Shown here: one piece after another, positions 45,291-54,651 of the stretch | Layout: every line of letters begins with the position of its first letter | Numbering within the stretch: position 1 is the first letter of the stretch | Assembly (NCBI RefSeq): GCF_010645065.1 | Contig: NZ_JAADZW010000009.1 | Coordinates: forward strand, 1-64,000 | Source of the DNA: Flavobacterium fluviatile | Lineage (GTDB): Bacteria; Bacteroidota; Bacteroidia; Flavobacteriales; Flavobacteriaceae | DNA length: 64,000 nt | Reading direction: 5' to 3' | Notes under the pieces: model-generated | The model's database searches: none | The model's input: only the letters and a program-made list of their open reading frames with translations | What the model was told of the DNA's origin: nothing | Position numbers and translations under genes: made by a program

Positions 45291-45517
45291 CGCATTTTGA
45301 AACTTGCAATTCTCTACCAATGTGATGCAATTGGCATTGAGTGGCCAATAATACATAATCGCTTCTGCATGTTCATCTGTCCCAACAAATCAACATAGTT
45401 GTATAATTAGTGTAACCGTTAAAATTTTCACAAAACAGCATTTTACATTGGCTGGCATTGGCAATGAAAAAATTTTGCACGTAGCAACTTTGCTTCACTA
45501 ATGCAAAACACACAGCC
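45291..45517. other. spacer with short inverted repeats upstream of the excisionase-like gene
   Basis: 227 bases without an ORF. It holds ATTGGC facing GGCCAAT (around 45330-45350) and a second TTGGC-rich stretch near 45450. These may be binding sites for RteC or the HTH protein, but I cannot assign them. Confidence 0.4.
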
Positions 45518-45826
45518 ATGAATATAGACAGAATGGAATTCATTTCCTGGATGGAACGAATCATAGAACGATTCGATCTTATGAGCGCGCATATAAATGA
45601 ACTTGAAAAAAAGCGCGGAAGTGTTGACGGAGAAGAGCTATTGGACAATCAGGATATATTGCAAATGCTGAAAATAAGTTCCAGGTCACTTCAGCGGTAT
45701 CGATCTTCGGGCAGGCTGCCCTATTACACTATCAGTGGAAAAATCTATTATAAATTATCTGACGTACACCAGTTCATCCGAGAGAGTTTTAATCTGCGAA
45801 TGCCAAAAACATATGACAGCCAATGA
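45518..45826 (+). CDS. excisionase-like HTH protein, 102 aa
   Basis: A short helical start is followed by a MerR/excisionase-type winged helix: LLDNQDILQMLKISSRSLQRYRSSGRLPYYTISGKI, with the recognition helix SSRSLQRYRSSG and the wing YYTISGKIYYKLSD. Proteins of this size beside rteC in Bacteroidota elements are excisionases or directionality factors that bend DNA at the element ends. No integrase is in the window. It is probably controlled by RteC. Confidence 0.85.
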   Translation: MNIDRMEFISWMERIIERFDLMSAHINELEKKRGSVDGEELLDNQDILQMLKISSRSLQRYRSSGRLPYYTISGKIYYKLSDVHQFIRESFNLRMPKTYDSQ

Positions 45827-45834
45827 AAAATGGC

Positions 45835-45848
45835 GCCAAAAGGTTCCA
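45835..45848. promoter_or_regulatory. shared motif, DUF3945-gene copy
   Basis: GCCAAAAGGTTCCA matches 11 of 14 bases of the site at 56644 and lies 60 bases before the start at 45908. It may be a common control site of the transfer genes. Confidence 0.35.
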
Positions 45849-45907
45849 GCTTTTAGTCAGCACTTTTTCACTATTTAATTTCGCCAATGAATTTAAAATT
45901 TAAAATT

Positions 45908-47332
45908 ATGAGTGAACAAATTAAAGAGACACTTAGTACTCACGAAGAATTATCGGATATACTGCTGGTTTTCGATAAAGAGAAAAAGAAAATCCTGGCC
46001 GTAAAAGGCATTGACCAAGATGGCAATCTGGAAACCGTTGATCCTACCCGGAAAAATGAGAATCAGTTTATGCGGGTAGATAAACAGGGTGATTTGTTTT
46101 CGAATTTCTTTTCGAATTTTTTAAGCCAGCTGAAAAACCCAACTAATTTTTCGTTTTTCAAAATCCCGGCGCTGCTGGCTGTTGATACTTCAAAAGATAT
46201 GCAGAAACACTTAGATCATCCCACACCTGAAGGTGAACAATTAATGAAACAGCACGAAGTAAAAAAGGAATATAAACAAGAAAATAAAAACAATATGGAA
46301 ACAACACAGACAAATCCGGAAACCAGCGAATACAAATACAAACCGGAACAGATCGATTGGGAAACATTAAACAATCTTGGCTTAAGCAAAGAGAAACTTG
46401 AAAAACTAAATTTGCTTGATCCTTTACTAAAGGGATACAAAACAAATGAGCTTGTACCAGTAAGCCTTAACCTGGGTACTGCCATAACCCGAATGGATGC
46501 ACGCCTATCCCTTAAACAAAACGACGAAGGACAGGTCGTGCTGGCCATTCACGGCATCCGAAAATCACCCAATCTGAATTTTCCTTTTTTCGGTCATGAG
46601 TTCAGCAAGGAAGATAAAGACAATCTTCTGCAAAGTGGCAATATGGGACGAATAGTAAATCTCACCAATCCGAAAAACAATGAAATCAGCCCCTCCATTA
46701 TCAGTATAGACAGACTAACCAATGAAGTGGTGGCCCTGCGCACGGATTTCATTAAAATCCCTGATGAAATTAAAGGAGTAAAGCTTAACGAAGAGCAAAA
46801 GCAAACATTGCTGGAAGGTAAACCGCTTCCAATAGAAGGTATGGTCTCCAATAAAGGAAAAACGTTTGATGCATCGGTTCAGTTCAATGCCGATAAACGC
46901 TTTGTAGAATTTCTCTTTGACAGAAATACTCCTAACAACCAGCAGAACCAAACTCAGGGAGCACCAAAAAACTTTAGGGACAAGGAACTCGATAATGAAC
47001 AATATCAAAAGCTCAAAGAGGGCCACACGGTTTATATCAGCGGCCTCGTGGATAAAAAAGGCAAGGAATATAATGGATATATCACTTACAACAAAGAAAC
47101 CAATAAAACAGAATTTTCATTCCAAAATCCAGATAAAATCAAAGAACAAATAAAACCTTCGGAAGCACATAAAACACAAACCGCAGTCAATTCCGAAGGC
47201 AAAACGAACGAAGCAACTAAGAACATAAAGGAACCTTTAAAATCAGGGCAAACAGTTCCTGATGAAAAAAAACAGCAGGAACATCAGGAAGAATCCGATG
47301 CACCTGCTAAATCAAAAGGGCGTAAAATGTAA
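45908..47332 (+). CDS. DUF3945/DUF4099-type conjugative-element protein
   Basis: 474 aa from ATG 45908. Two repeated blocks are visible in the second half: FKLNEEQKQTLLEGKPLPIEGM-like around residue 290 and DNEQYQKLKEGHTVYISG around 370, each followed by DKKGK or NKGK and a beta strand (DUF3945 repeats). The N-terminal part (SDILLVFDKEKKKILAVKGI) resembles DUF4099. The C-terminus is a basic disordered tail. The protein is always close to topB in these elements and probably works in DNA processing. The topoisomerase gene follows 6 bases later. Confidence 0.85.
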   Translation: MSEQIKETLSTHEELSDILLVFDKEKKKILAVKGIDQDGNLETVDPTRKNENQFMRVDKQGDLFSNFFSNFLSQLKNPTNFSFFKIPALLAVDTSKDMQKHLDHPTPEGEQLMKQHEVKKEYKQENKNNMETTQTNPETSEYKYKPEQIDWETLNNLGLSKEKLEKLNLLDPLLKGYKTNELVPVSLNLGTAITRMDARLSLKQNDEGQVVLAIHGIRKSPNLNFPFFGHEFSKEDKDNLLQSGNMGRIVNLTNPKNNEISPSIISIDRLTNEVVALRTDFIKIPDEIKGVKLNEEQKQTLLEGKPLPIEGMVSNKGKTFDASVQFNADKRFVEFLFDRNTPNNQQNQTQGAPKNFRDKELDNEQYQKLKEGHTVYISGLVDKKGKEYNGYITYNKETNKTEFSFQNPDKIKEQIKPSEAHKTQTAVNSEGKTNEATKNIKEPLKSGQTVPDEKKQQEHQEESDAPAKSKGRKM

Positions 47333-47338
47333 TAACAT

Positions 47339-49402
47339 ATGATAACAATTATTGCAGAGAAGCCCAGTGTAGCAAGGGAAATAGCCGTACTGCTCGGAGC
47401 CACCGAAAAAAAAGATGGCTACCTGACCGGTAACGGCTATTTTGTTACATGGGCATTCGGACATTTATTAGAACTGGGTATGCCGGCAGATTACGGAATT
47501 TCAGGATTTCAGAAATCAGCACTCCCGATAATGCCAAACCCTTTTTTGTTGACGATCCGTAAAACAAAAAATAACAAAGGCCATGCTGTTGATCCAGGAG
47601 CGAAAAAGCAGCTAAGAATAATAGAACGTGCTATTGGCCTGAGTGAAAAGATTATTGCAGCAACTGATGCCGGACGTGAGGGTGAATTAATATTCCGAAA
47701 CATCTACGAGTTCCTCAAATGCAGTAAGCCATTTGAGCGACTATGGATTAGCTCACTTACTGAAAAAGCTATTAAGCGGGGATTTGACAATCTAAAGCCC
47801 GGCAGTGATTTTGACGCGCTGTATAAATGTGCACAAGTGAGAAGCCAGGCTGACTGGCTATTAGGGATCAATGCGTCGCAGGCATTGAGCATTGCCGCAG
47901 GTGATGGAATCTATTCACTTGGAAGGGTACAGACTCCTGTACTCGGTTTGATATGCAGGCGTTATCTTGAAAATAAAAACTTCTCAATAAAGAAATTCTG
48001 GCAGTTAGAATTATTACATTCCAAAGAATTCACTGACTTTAAAAGCCTGTCACAAAACAAATGGGAAGATAAAAAAGCGGCAGACAACGTGTTAAAATCA
48101 ATCGCAAGGATTGGAAATACCGCTTTTGTCACAGCTGCAGAAACCAAAAACATGGCTGAACATCCACCCTTACTGTTTGATCTGACTGGCCTGCAAAAAG
48201 AAGCAAGTACAAAACTTAATCTTTCTGCGGAGGAAACGCTAAATATTGCACAAAGCCTCTATGAAAAGAAATTTATTACCTACCCACGCACCGGAAGCAG
48301 ATTCCTTCCTGAAGATATGTGGGCAGAAATTCCCGGACTGATCAGAGTTTTGCTGGACCGCGAAGCCTTCAGGCAGGCAGTGTCCAAAGTTAAATGGGGC
48401 CAATTCAACAAACGCATAGTGAATGACCTGCGTGTAACCGATCATCATGGCCTGCTGACTACCGAGAAAATACCTTCTGCCCTGCCAGCAAAGGAAAACG
48501 CAGTTTATAATATGATTGCTTTTAGAATGCTCGAAGCAATTTCACAGCCATGTATCAAGGAAGTAACCCAAATTGCATTACAGGTTTTACATTATGATTT
48601 CAGCCTGAGGGGAAGCAGAATTCTAGAATCAGGATGGCGTGCGATCAGGGGCAGTTTTTATGACAATGACCCTCAGCAAGAACTTCCCGAATTGAATATT
48701 GGTGATGAACTTAAAATAAAAAGAGCTAGCGTTCTGGAAAAGCAAACGAACCCTCGGGCTCTCTTCACAGAGGCAGGACTTTTATCTGCAATGGAAACTG
48801 CCGGTAAAGAAGTCGAGAACAAGGAACAATACAGTCCTTTACAAAATATGGGTATTGGTACGGCAGCAACAAGATCTGGCATCATAGAGACACTCTTTTC
48901 TCGTGATTACATACAACGGGAAGGAAAATCACTGGTACCTACTCCGAAAGGACTAAAAGTGTATGAACTGGTAAAAGACAAGAAAATTGCCGATGTAAGT
49001 ATGACGGTAGATTGGGAAGCTGCCTTAGAGAAAATTGAGAATAACCACAATGATGCAGCAGCTTTTCAAAACGATATCAGAACATACACAGTCTTGATCA
49101 CTTCTGAATTACTACAAACTTCTATTGCAGAGAGCAACATCCCCCAACTTGTATGTCCAAAGTGCAAAATCCACCAACTTATTATTAGTGATAAAATTGT
49201 CAAATGCAAAGATGAAGCATGCAACTGGATACAGTTCAGAAATATTTGTGGAGTTCATTTAAGCTTATCTGAAATTGACAATCTTGTCAATAAAGGTAAA
49301 ACATCCCTAATAAAGGACATGAAAAGCAAAACAGGAAAGAAATTCAATGCCTGCATCGCATTAAACGAAAAAGCGGGAAGCTTTTTTGATTTCAGTAAAT
49401 GA
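47339..49402 (+). CDS. topB: DNA topoisomerase III (type IA)
   Basis: 687 aa. The TOPRIM domain starts with TIIAEKPSVAREIA (E7, K8) and has ATDAGREGELIF (D110 and the E in GREGE). The active-site tyrosine is Y315 in KKFITYPRTGSRFLPEDM. The C-terminal 80 residues contain a zinc-ribbon-like C-P-K-C and C-K-D-E-A-C set. Type IA enzymes relax and decatenate single-stranded regions, here probably during conjugative replication. It is co-transcribed with the DUF3945-type gene and ends at a perfect terminator. Confidence 0.95.
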   Translation: MITIIAEKPSVAREIAVLLGATEKKDGYLTGNGYFVTWAFGHLLELGMPADYGISGFQKSALPIMPNPFLLTIRKTKNNKGHAVDPGAKKQLRIIERAIGLSEKIIAATDAGREGELIFRNIYEFLKCSKPFERLWISSLTEKAIKRGFDNLKPGSDFDALYKCAQVRSQADWLLGINASQALSIAAGDGIYSLGRVQTPVLGLICRRYLENKNFSIKKFWQLELLHSKEFTDFKSLSQNKWEDKKAADNVLKSIARIGNTAFVTAAETKNMAEHPPLLFDLTGLQKEASTKLNLSAEETLNIAQSLYEKKFITYPRTGSRFLPEDMWAEIPGLIRVLLDREAFRQAVSKVKWGQFNKRIVNDLRVTDHHGLLTTEKIPSALPAKENAVYNMIAFRMLEAISQPCIKEVTQIALQVLHYDFSLRGSRILESGWRAIRGSFYDNDPQQELPELNIGDELKIKRASVLEKQTNPRALFTEAGLLSAMETAGKEVENKEQYSPLQNMGIGTAATRSGIIETLFSRDYIQREGKSLVPTPKGLKVYELVKDKKIADVSMTVDWEAALEKIENNHNDAAAFQNDIRTYTVLITSELLQTSIAESNIPQLVCPKCKIHQLIISDKIVKCKDEACNWIQFRNICGVHLSLSEIDNLVNKGKTSLIKDMKSKTGKKFNACIALNEKAGSFFDFSK

Positions 49403-49446
49403 TAAGTTTTATAATGATTTATAAAAATATAAGGTAGATACGCAGG

Positions 49447-49478
49447 AATGACCATCAAATTATTGATGGTCATTTTTT
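49447..49478 (+). terminator. terminator after topB
   Basis: AATGACCATCAA, loop ATTA, TTGATGGTCATT, then T-run: perfect 12-bp arms. It overlaps the last codons and stop of the opposing coupling-protein gene, so the convergent units share this end. Confidence 0.9.
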
Positions 49479-51479
49479 CTGCTCTTTTTGCACTAAATGC
49501 TGTAATTGGGGGTCGTTTTTAATACGGTCTAGTTCCATTTCAATAACGATAATTATATCTCTTTTTATCTGTTTATAATTGCTATCAATTTCTTTTTTCA
49601 TGTCATCTGTTCCGCTTTCGTCAACAAAGGATAAGATCTGTGGTATCCTTTGACAGGTTTTGTTTTCAGCGGCAATCTTTGCATTATCTACAACAATTTC
49701 AGCATGGAAAATTTTCTGCTCAATTCGCTGGTCAAAATTGTCCGACACAGCTCCGACAAAAAAACCTTGCGTCAATGTAGAAATTTTGGAAGCCGGTATA
49801 AGGCTGTCTAACTGGGTAGATACTGAGGTAGACGTATCATTTCGATTGATGCTCATGCTTTGTCTTTTCTGCAATACTTTACCGAAACGTTCCGAAAGGC
49901 TCTTCGCTGTTTCACCCACCACCTGACCGCTGAAAATGTTGCCCACTGTATTTTGGATAACCTTACTTTCCTTGTCCCCGTAATCCCGGTTCAATTGTGA
50001 AAAATCCTGAAATCCTAAACAGACAGCAACTTTATTACTACGGGCAGTAGCTATAAGATTATCGAGACCGCGAAAATATATAGTTGGCAGCTCATCTATG
50101 ATAACCGAACTCTTTAACTGCCCTTTTTTATTGATCAGTTTTACAATACGTGAATTATACAATCCTAATGCTGCAGAATAAATATTCTGACGATCGGGAT
50201 TATTACCTACGCATAGAATTTTCGGCTCCTTGGGATTATTAATATCCAGCGAAAAATCATCTCCGGTCATAACCCAGTAAAGGCTTGGGGAGATCATACG
50301 TGACAGTGGTATTTTGGCCGAAGCAATCTGGCCTTGCAGCTGGTCCTGCGCCCCGCCCTGCCAAGCATCCATGAATGGTGATAAATAATTTTCCAGCTCT
50401 GGATATGAGGTAAGGATAGTAAATACGTCTGAGTACTTTTTATTCAGCAACTCAATGGCGTGCGGAAACGTACAGTGCTTTCCATTTTCATAGATTTTAA
50501 GAAACCATATAATGGCGGCCAAAAGTATAATCGGGCTTTCTACAAAAAAATCCCCCTGTTTCTGTATCCAGCTCCTGTTAAGGTTAAGCATTATGGTATA
50601 TGCAGCCTCGTAGGCATCCGAAATATCGGTCATGAAATCGGGATTCAGGGGATTGCACCGGTGGCTTTTTCTTGGGTCATCAAAGTTGATCACATAGAAT
50701 TTTGGTTTGACTTTGTACTTGTTATGATGTTTTAATAAATGATTGTAGGCAATTGTGGAAAGGTCGTCAAACTTGAAGTCATAGATATACATTGAAAAGC
50801 CTTTTTCAATCTGCTGCTTGATATAATTGTTAATTATCGCATATGATTTACCAGATCCGGGTGTACCCAGGACAATTGTTGCCCTAAATGGATTTACAAT
50901 ATTAATCCAACCGTCATTCCATTTGTTTTTATAATAAAATCTGGTGGGAAGATTGACCGAAAATTCATTTTGCATGAGTTTGGTCTCCTGCTGAAAACTC
51001 TCGTTCTCGTTGTTGAAGACATCATCCATTAGATTCGTTTTTAATAGACGACTGCTCCAGATTCCCGCCAGCATTAAAGCTACATAGCCCAATCCCAGAG
51101 TCAGAATATAAAAGAAAGGTGCTGTTTGGTTTGGCAGCCTCAAAAGCGGGGTATTTAAAAAGAAAAGTACAAAGCCAATGCCAAAAGCACTGTAGATCTT
51201 CGGCCAGGTAATCTTCTCATTTTTTACTCCCTTTGTTCCCAGACAGCTTAAAGCCAATAATAATACCGCAAAAATTTTCGTATAAAGTGTAGCAGCAAAC
51301 AAACCTGCCTTACGGTCGAAACTGCCTAAAATGGTATTAATGGTTTCTATTGCCCATCCCCTTTCCAGAAAAAAGCCATAGCAGTACCAGTATAAATGCA
51401 TCAGTACTATCAGAATACTTACTGCTCTCATAAAAGCCATTATCTTGGCAAGCCCTCTTAAATCATCTTCACCCTGCAT
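49470..51479 (-). CDS. mobC: type IV coupling protein (MobC/VirD4-like)
   Basis: 669 aa. Four N-terminal membrane helices (about 15-140) precede the ATPase. Walker A is LGTPGSGKS (204-212), and Walker B is around SSVIIDELPTIYFRG. FQDFSQLNRDYGDKESKVIQNTVGN is the typical coupling-protein block. It carries the relaxase-DNA complex from MobA/MobB to the Tra channel. It is read leftwards, away from the relaxase gene; a reversed small membrane gene lies between them. The naming follows the Bacteroidota mob operon. Confidence 0.92.
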   Translation of the reverse strand: MQGEDDLRGLAKIMAFMRAVSILIVLMHLYWYCYGFFLERGWAIETINTILGSFDRKAGLFAATLYTKIFAVLLLALSCLGTKGVKNEKITWPKIYSAFGIGFVLFFLNTPLLRLPNQTAPFFYILTLGLGYVALMLAGIWSSRLLKTNLMDDVFNNENESFQQETKLMQNEFSVNLPTRFYYKNKWNDGWINIVNPFRATIVLGTPGSGKSYAIINNYIKQQIEKGFSMYIYDFKFDDLSTIAYNHLLKHHNKYKVKPKFYVINFDDPRKSHRCNPLNPDFMTDISDAYEAAYTIMLNLNRSWIQKQGDFFVESPIILLAAIIWFLKIYENGKHCTFPHAIELLNKKYSDVFTILTSYPELENYLSPFMDAWQGGAQDQLQGQIASAKIPLSRMISPSLYWVMTGDDFSLDINNPKEPKILCVGNNPDRQNIYSAALGLYNSRIVKLINKKGQLKSSVIIDELPTIYFRGLDNLIATARSNKVAVCLGFQDFSQLNRDYGDKESKVIQNTVGNIFSGQVVGETAKSLSERFGKVLQKRQSMSINRNDTSTSVSTQLDSLIPASKISTLTQGFFVGAVSDNFDQRIEQKIFHAEIVVDNAKIAAENKTCQRIPQILSFVDESGTDDMKKEIDSNYKQIKRDIIIVIEMELDRIKNDPQLQHLVQKEQKK

Positions 51480-51684
51480 TTTAAAATATTTAATGTTTGG
51501 GGAGTGAATTTAAATGCTGGGACATGCCGCTTTCCTATTGAGGCAGATATTGGAATTGTTTGACCGTCTGTTGCTTATTCTATAAAATGAGATTCAGAAT
51601 TCATATTGCTTTTTTTATTAATTTTACAGCAATGTAAATCAACCATTTACAATTATTAAATATTCACTGACAAGCACAATTAAG
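51480..51684. other. 205-bp spacer between divergent genes
   Basis: It should contain the promoters of the leftward coupling-protein gene and the rightward membrane-protein gene. I see no strong repeat or hairpin in it. Confidence 0.4.
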
Positions 51685-52257
51685 ATGAGTTACGATAATC
51701 GGGATGCATTACCGGGAGAAACTGATGAAGAATATGAGGTTCTGGCAAGAAAGGAAAGCCAGGCTGCAATGGGATTAATGTTTGGGATAGCCTCCCTACT
51801 ATTTTTTGTGTTAAAAATTGCTGTTATTGTCGGGATCTCTTTTTATGCCGGATTTGTATTGTCCCAAAATCTGTTAGGAGAAGAAACCCGCCAATTTAGA
51901 ATTTTGGGTTTTGCTCTGTTATTTACCTACCTTATTTTCTGCATCATTTATTTCTTCAAAGGAACTGTCATAGGTCTGCGCGCAAAGAACAACAAGCTTT
52001 GGATATTGCCATGGGCATTCTGTGTACTTATATCTTGCATTATACCCGCTTTAGTGCTAAAAGCAATAGTCTCATCAATGTTCGATTATGGAGAACAACA
52101 GGGTGCTTTTTACATTGGACTTACCTGGGGAGCATTTATAATTTGTTCATTATATATCTATGGTATATACCAGTTTAAGACACATGCCGCCGAGGATCCT
52201 GTATTGGAGTTATGCTTTGGGATTGAGAGTATCTTTATAGTTGCATGTTTACTATAA
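51685..52257 (+). CDS. hypothetical membrane protein, 190 aa
   Basis: A short acidic N-terminus (MSYDNRDALPGETDEEYEVLARKE) and about five membrane segments: LMFGIASLLFFVLKIAVIVGI, ILGFALLFTYLIFCIIYFF, LWILPWAFCVLISCIIPALV, GAFYIGLTWGAFIICSLYIYG and the last residues. No family is recognised. It lies between mobB and mobC and is read the other way, so it interrupts the mob unit. It may be element cargo such as an exclusion or immunity factor, but nothing in the sequence proves that. Confidence 0.75.
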   Translation: MSYDNRDALPGETDEEYEVLARKESQAAMGLMFGIASLLFFVLKIAVIVGISFYAGFVLSQNLLGEETRQFRILGFALLFTYLIFCIIYFFKGTVIGLRAKNNKLWILPWAFCVLISCIIPALVLKAIVSSMFDYGEQQGAFYIGLTWGAFIICSLYIYGIYQFKTHAAEDPVLELCFGIESIFIVACLL

Positions 52258-52265
52258 CATTATAT

Positions 52266-53564
52266 TTATTTATCCCTATTCCGTTTTCTTTTCTTCTTCA
52301 TTTTAGCAGCAAAAGCATCCTCCGCATAATCTTCCCCATGCGCTTCGGGCAGCATCCCTCCGAAAGCTTCTAATGAAGAATTGTTTTCCTGGCTTACAAC
52401 ACCAGTTTCATTATTGAGAAACTTTAAATGTTTATATGGATTTTCATAAGGAAGATCATCAAAATTATGTGCAACTTTTTTTGAACTGGCTGTTGCCGAT
52501 TCCTTTGCATTTTGTTTTAAGTTATTACTCCAATGCTTGTTAATAGGGTTAGCTGAAAATTCTGTTCCTAAGCGCGAACCGTTCCATACTGTCCTGAAAT
52601 TATGGTCAATAAAAGTGATGCCATAAATACGTCCCGTTTCGTTTCTGCGAACTACTGTATTTATGCCCTGCTGGATTAGCTTATTTTTAAAATCCATTTC
52701 GTTATCAGTTGAATGTAATGCAATCCGTATTGTATCTTTAAGTTTTAATGTTCCTGAATTTTCTTTTAAAGCTTTTTTGCATCTGCCAAAATGGACATCC
52801 AAAGCGGAAAGTCCTGCATTCTTTCCAAATAAGGAAGCTTTCAGCGGATGTCCTGCCCGCTCTCCATTTTCGTTTAATGGAAGATATACTAAGCCCTGCC
52901 TGATTTTTCCGTGTAATTGGCTTTCCACTTTTTCTGTAGTGATATTAAACAGCGAAAGAAGGGCATTGTATTCGCCCAAAGTCTGAAATTGGTAGTATTT
53001 GGGAAGGTGCCTGATTACCGATGCTATTTGACTTTTGACATTCCCTGCCCTGTAATCTACCGGCTTGAAAATTTTGTCCTGCTGTCTATGTGCTTTGTCC
53101 TGCGCGGATATCAGTTCATATTTTCTTTCCAGTTCGCGACAAACAGCCATAGATCTTCTCCTCTCAAACTTATCCGAAATCTTCTTGCCCTCTTCATCCA
53201 CGCAGATTGTTACTATATGGATATGTTCACGCTCAATATCGGTGTGTTTGAATACTGCAAAAGGCTGCTGCCCGTATCCCATTTCCTGCATGTAGTGCTC
53301 TGCTATTGCGATAAATCTTTCATCGTTGACATTATCCTTCGGGTCAGGGTTAAGTGAAATATGCAGTACTGGTTTTTCCGTATTGCGGTTGGCCAGCAAA
53401 TAAGGCTCAAAGGACCGTGCCAACTGTGCAGTTGAATATGTGCCAGTTGCAGTTTCAATCATCTTGCTGGTAAACAGGACCTGTGCTTTTTCTTTTTGTA
53501 CTTTGAGCTGATTGTATGCCAATGCTCCATACAAATTGCTGCCTCTTCCAATTTTTGCTATCAT
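52266..53564 (-). CDS. mobB: MobB-type relaxase
   Basis: 432 aa from ATG 53564; the in-frame codon upstream lies inside mobA. The N-terminal relaxase domain (about 1-200) shows ARSFEPYLLANRNTEKPVLHISLNP, and the metal-binding histidine set HTDIEREHIHIV near residue 120, with Tyr candidates before it. The rest is helical and ends in a basic tail (KKKRKRNRDK). It should nick oriT, which I place just upstream of mobA. Its start is 2 bases after the mobA stop, a tight coupling. Confidence 0.92.
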   Translation of the reverse strand: MIAKIGRGSNLYGALAYNQLKVQKEKAQVLFTSKMIETATGTYSTAQLARSFEPYLLANRNTEKPVLHISLNPDPKDNVNDERFIAIAEHYMQEMGYGQQPFAVFKHTDIEREHIHIVTICVDEEGKKISDKFERRRSMAVCRELERKYELISAQDKAHRQQDKIFKPVDYRAGNVKSQIASVIRHLPKYYQFQTLGEYNALLSLFNITTEKVESQLHGKIRQGLVYLPLNENGERAGHPLKASLFGKNAGLSALDVHFGRCKKALKENSGTLKLKDTIRIALHSTDNEMDFKNKLIQQGINTVVRRNETGRIYGITFIDHNFRTVWNGSRLGTEFSANPINKHWSNNLKQNAKESATASSKKVAHNFDDLPYENPYKHLKFLNNETGVVSQENNSSLEAFGGMLPEAHGEDYAEDAFAAKMKKKRKRNRDK

Positions 53565-53565
53565 T

Positions 53566-54003
53566 TTAAGGGTGCTTTTTAAAATGTTTATCTTCAAATT
53601 CCTGTACTATCAGGATAATTTTTTGGCACAATGCGGCAAATTCGGCAGTCTGTTTTTCCAACTTGTACAAGTACGCTGCCGCCTTTTTCTCCGAAAAATT
53701 ACGGTACAAAAGTTTCACAACCTGATTATAATTTACTCCTGCTGACCGGAACTGGCTATGAAATGAGGTCAGCCGCATATAAAAATCAACTGTTCCCTTG
53801 TCTATTTTAACTGTCTTCACTTCTTTTCCAAATAAAAGTGAGATGATAAATTTTGCCTTATTGTGCATTCCCGACGATTCATATAGCGATAACAGTTTCG
53901 CATTTTCCTTTTCAGTCAGACGAAAAACATGTCTGTGTATGCTGGGATCAATTTTCGGATTCCTGCCCCCTTTGCCGCCTCTTCTTTTATTTTCTTCTTT
54001 CAT
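53566..54003 (-). CDS. mobA: MobA-type relaxosome accessory protein
   Basis: 145 aa. After a basic start (KEENKRRGGKGGRNPKIDP) the chain has the MbeA/MobC-like ribbon-helix-helix core: HRHVFRLTEKENAKLLSLYESSG, then ARFIISLLF-type helices and a leucine-rich C-terminal helix. Such proteins bind oriT and load the relaxase. It is the first gene of the leftward mob unit, and the hairpin cluster directly upstream (54040-54196) is the natural place for oriT. Confidence 0.9.
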   Translation of the reverse strand: MKEENKRRGGKGGRNPKIDPSIHRHVFRLTEKENAKLLSLYESSGMHNKAKFIISLLFGKEVKTVKIDKGTVDFYMRLTSFHSQFRSAGVNYNQVVKLLYRNFSEKKAAAYLYKLEKQTAEFAALCQKIILIVQEFEDKHFKKHP

Positions 54004-54039
54004 CTTAAATCGATTATAACTTCTTTAATAAAACCTGAC

Positions 54040-54196
54040 TTCGGAAGGTTTTTCCAGCCCCCGGAAGGGCAAGTTGTTTTGGGGCACGAACTCAGTTTCG
54101 AGTGCCTCAAAACACAACTTGCCGTGTTCTGGCGAACACAAAAATCCGCCCTTCGGGACGGATTAAATATAGAGGGAAAGACAGCCTGACGCTGTC
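54040..54196. other. oriT: origin of transfer (oriT) candidate
   Basis: Five inverted repeats in 157 bases: ACCT/AGGT near 54043; a long stem 54068-54087 with 54102-54123 (GGCAAGTTG with CAACTTGCC, and GGCAC with GTGCC); GTGTTC-TGGC-GAACAC (54124-54139); AATCCG/CGGATT (54143-54164); GACAGC/GCTGTC (54180-54196). The region lies directly upstream of mobA and between divergent mob and tra units, as oriT does in related elements. The nick site cannot be read. Confidence 0.6.
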
Positions 54197-54320
54197 CTCT
54201 TTATTGCCAGAAATGTTTATTTGTTTTTGCATAAGTCCGTTACTAATATCACAGTACAAAAGAAAGCACTCTCTATCAAAGCACTATAAATCAACAGAAT
54301 ACCAAAAAAAGTCTTTGAAC

Positions 54321-54334
54321 GCCAATTAGTGCCA
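54321..54334. promoter_or_regulatory. shared motif, traA-operon copy
   Basis: GCCAATTAGTGCCA differs at one base from GCCAATTAGTTCCA at 56644, upstream of traE. Two near-identical 14-mers before two tra units suggest a common regulator's site. Confidence 0.45.
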
Positions 54335-54485
54335 TCTAAAATGAAGCACATATATACCTGCATTTCTTTGTATGTGCAAAAAGGCGCAGGGATGTAAGTA
54401 TGTTGGGACGTAATTTATCAATTATGTAAGCAGCTGCACAGGGCCAGATTTACAGATTTGGGTTTGTATTTAAATAGAATCACAA

Positions 54486-54623
54486 ATACATACCAATGTA
54501 TATAACTCGATAAAAATGCATCTACTCTTGTAAATACATAAATACCACATCATGCAAGCATACGGCCAAGTGCATAAGTGCACACTGAAAGGTCCACCAA
54601 GGTACATACAACTGTGCGCACAG
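54486..54623. promoter_or_regulatory. three short palindromes upstream of traA
   Basis: ATACAT-ACCA-ATGTAT (54486-54501), GTGCA-TAAG-TGCAC (54570-54583) and CTGTGCGCACAG (54612-54623), the last ending 28 bases before the traA ATG. They may be operators or a partition site for the ParA-like protein. Confidence 0.4.
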
Positions 54624-54651
54624 ATATAAGTAAATATTAAATACATAAAAA

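Larger units (their letters stand above)
54004..54651. other. 648-bp spacer: oriT candidate and control region of the tra operon
   Basis: No real ORF. The left part (54040-54196) is a cluster of hairpins and the right part (54320-54650) holds short palindromes in front of traA. The antisense reading frame over 54470-54721 has no homology signal and overlaps the traA start, so I do not accept it. Confidence 0.5.

Noticed and set aside
46158..47026. Antisense frames opposite the DUF3945-type gene
   Set aside because: Low-complexity, phenylalanine- and serine-rich translations typical of the opposite strand of lysine-rich coding sequence.
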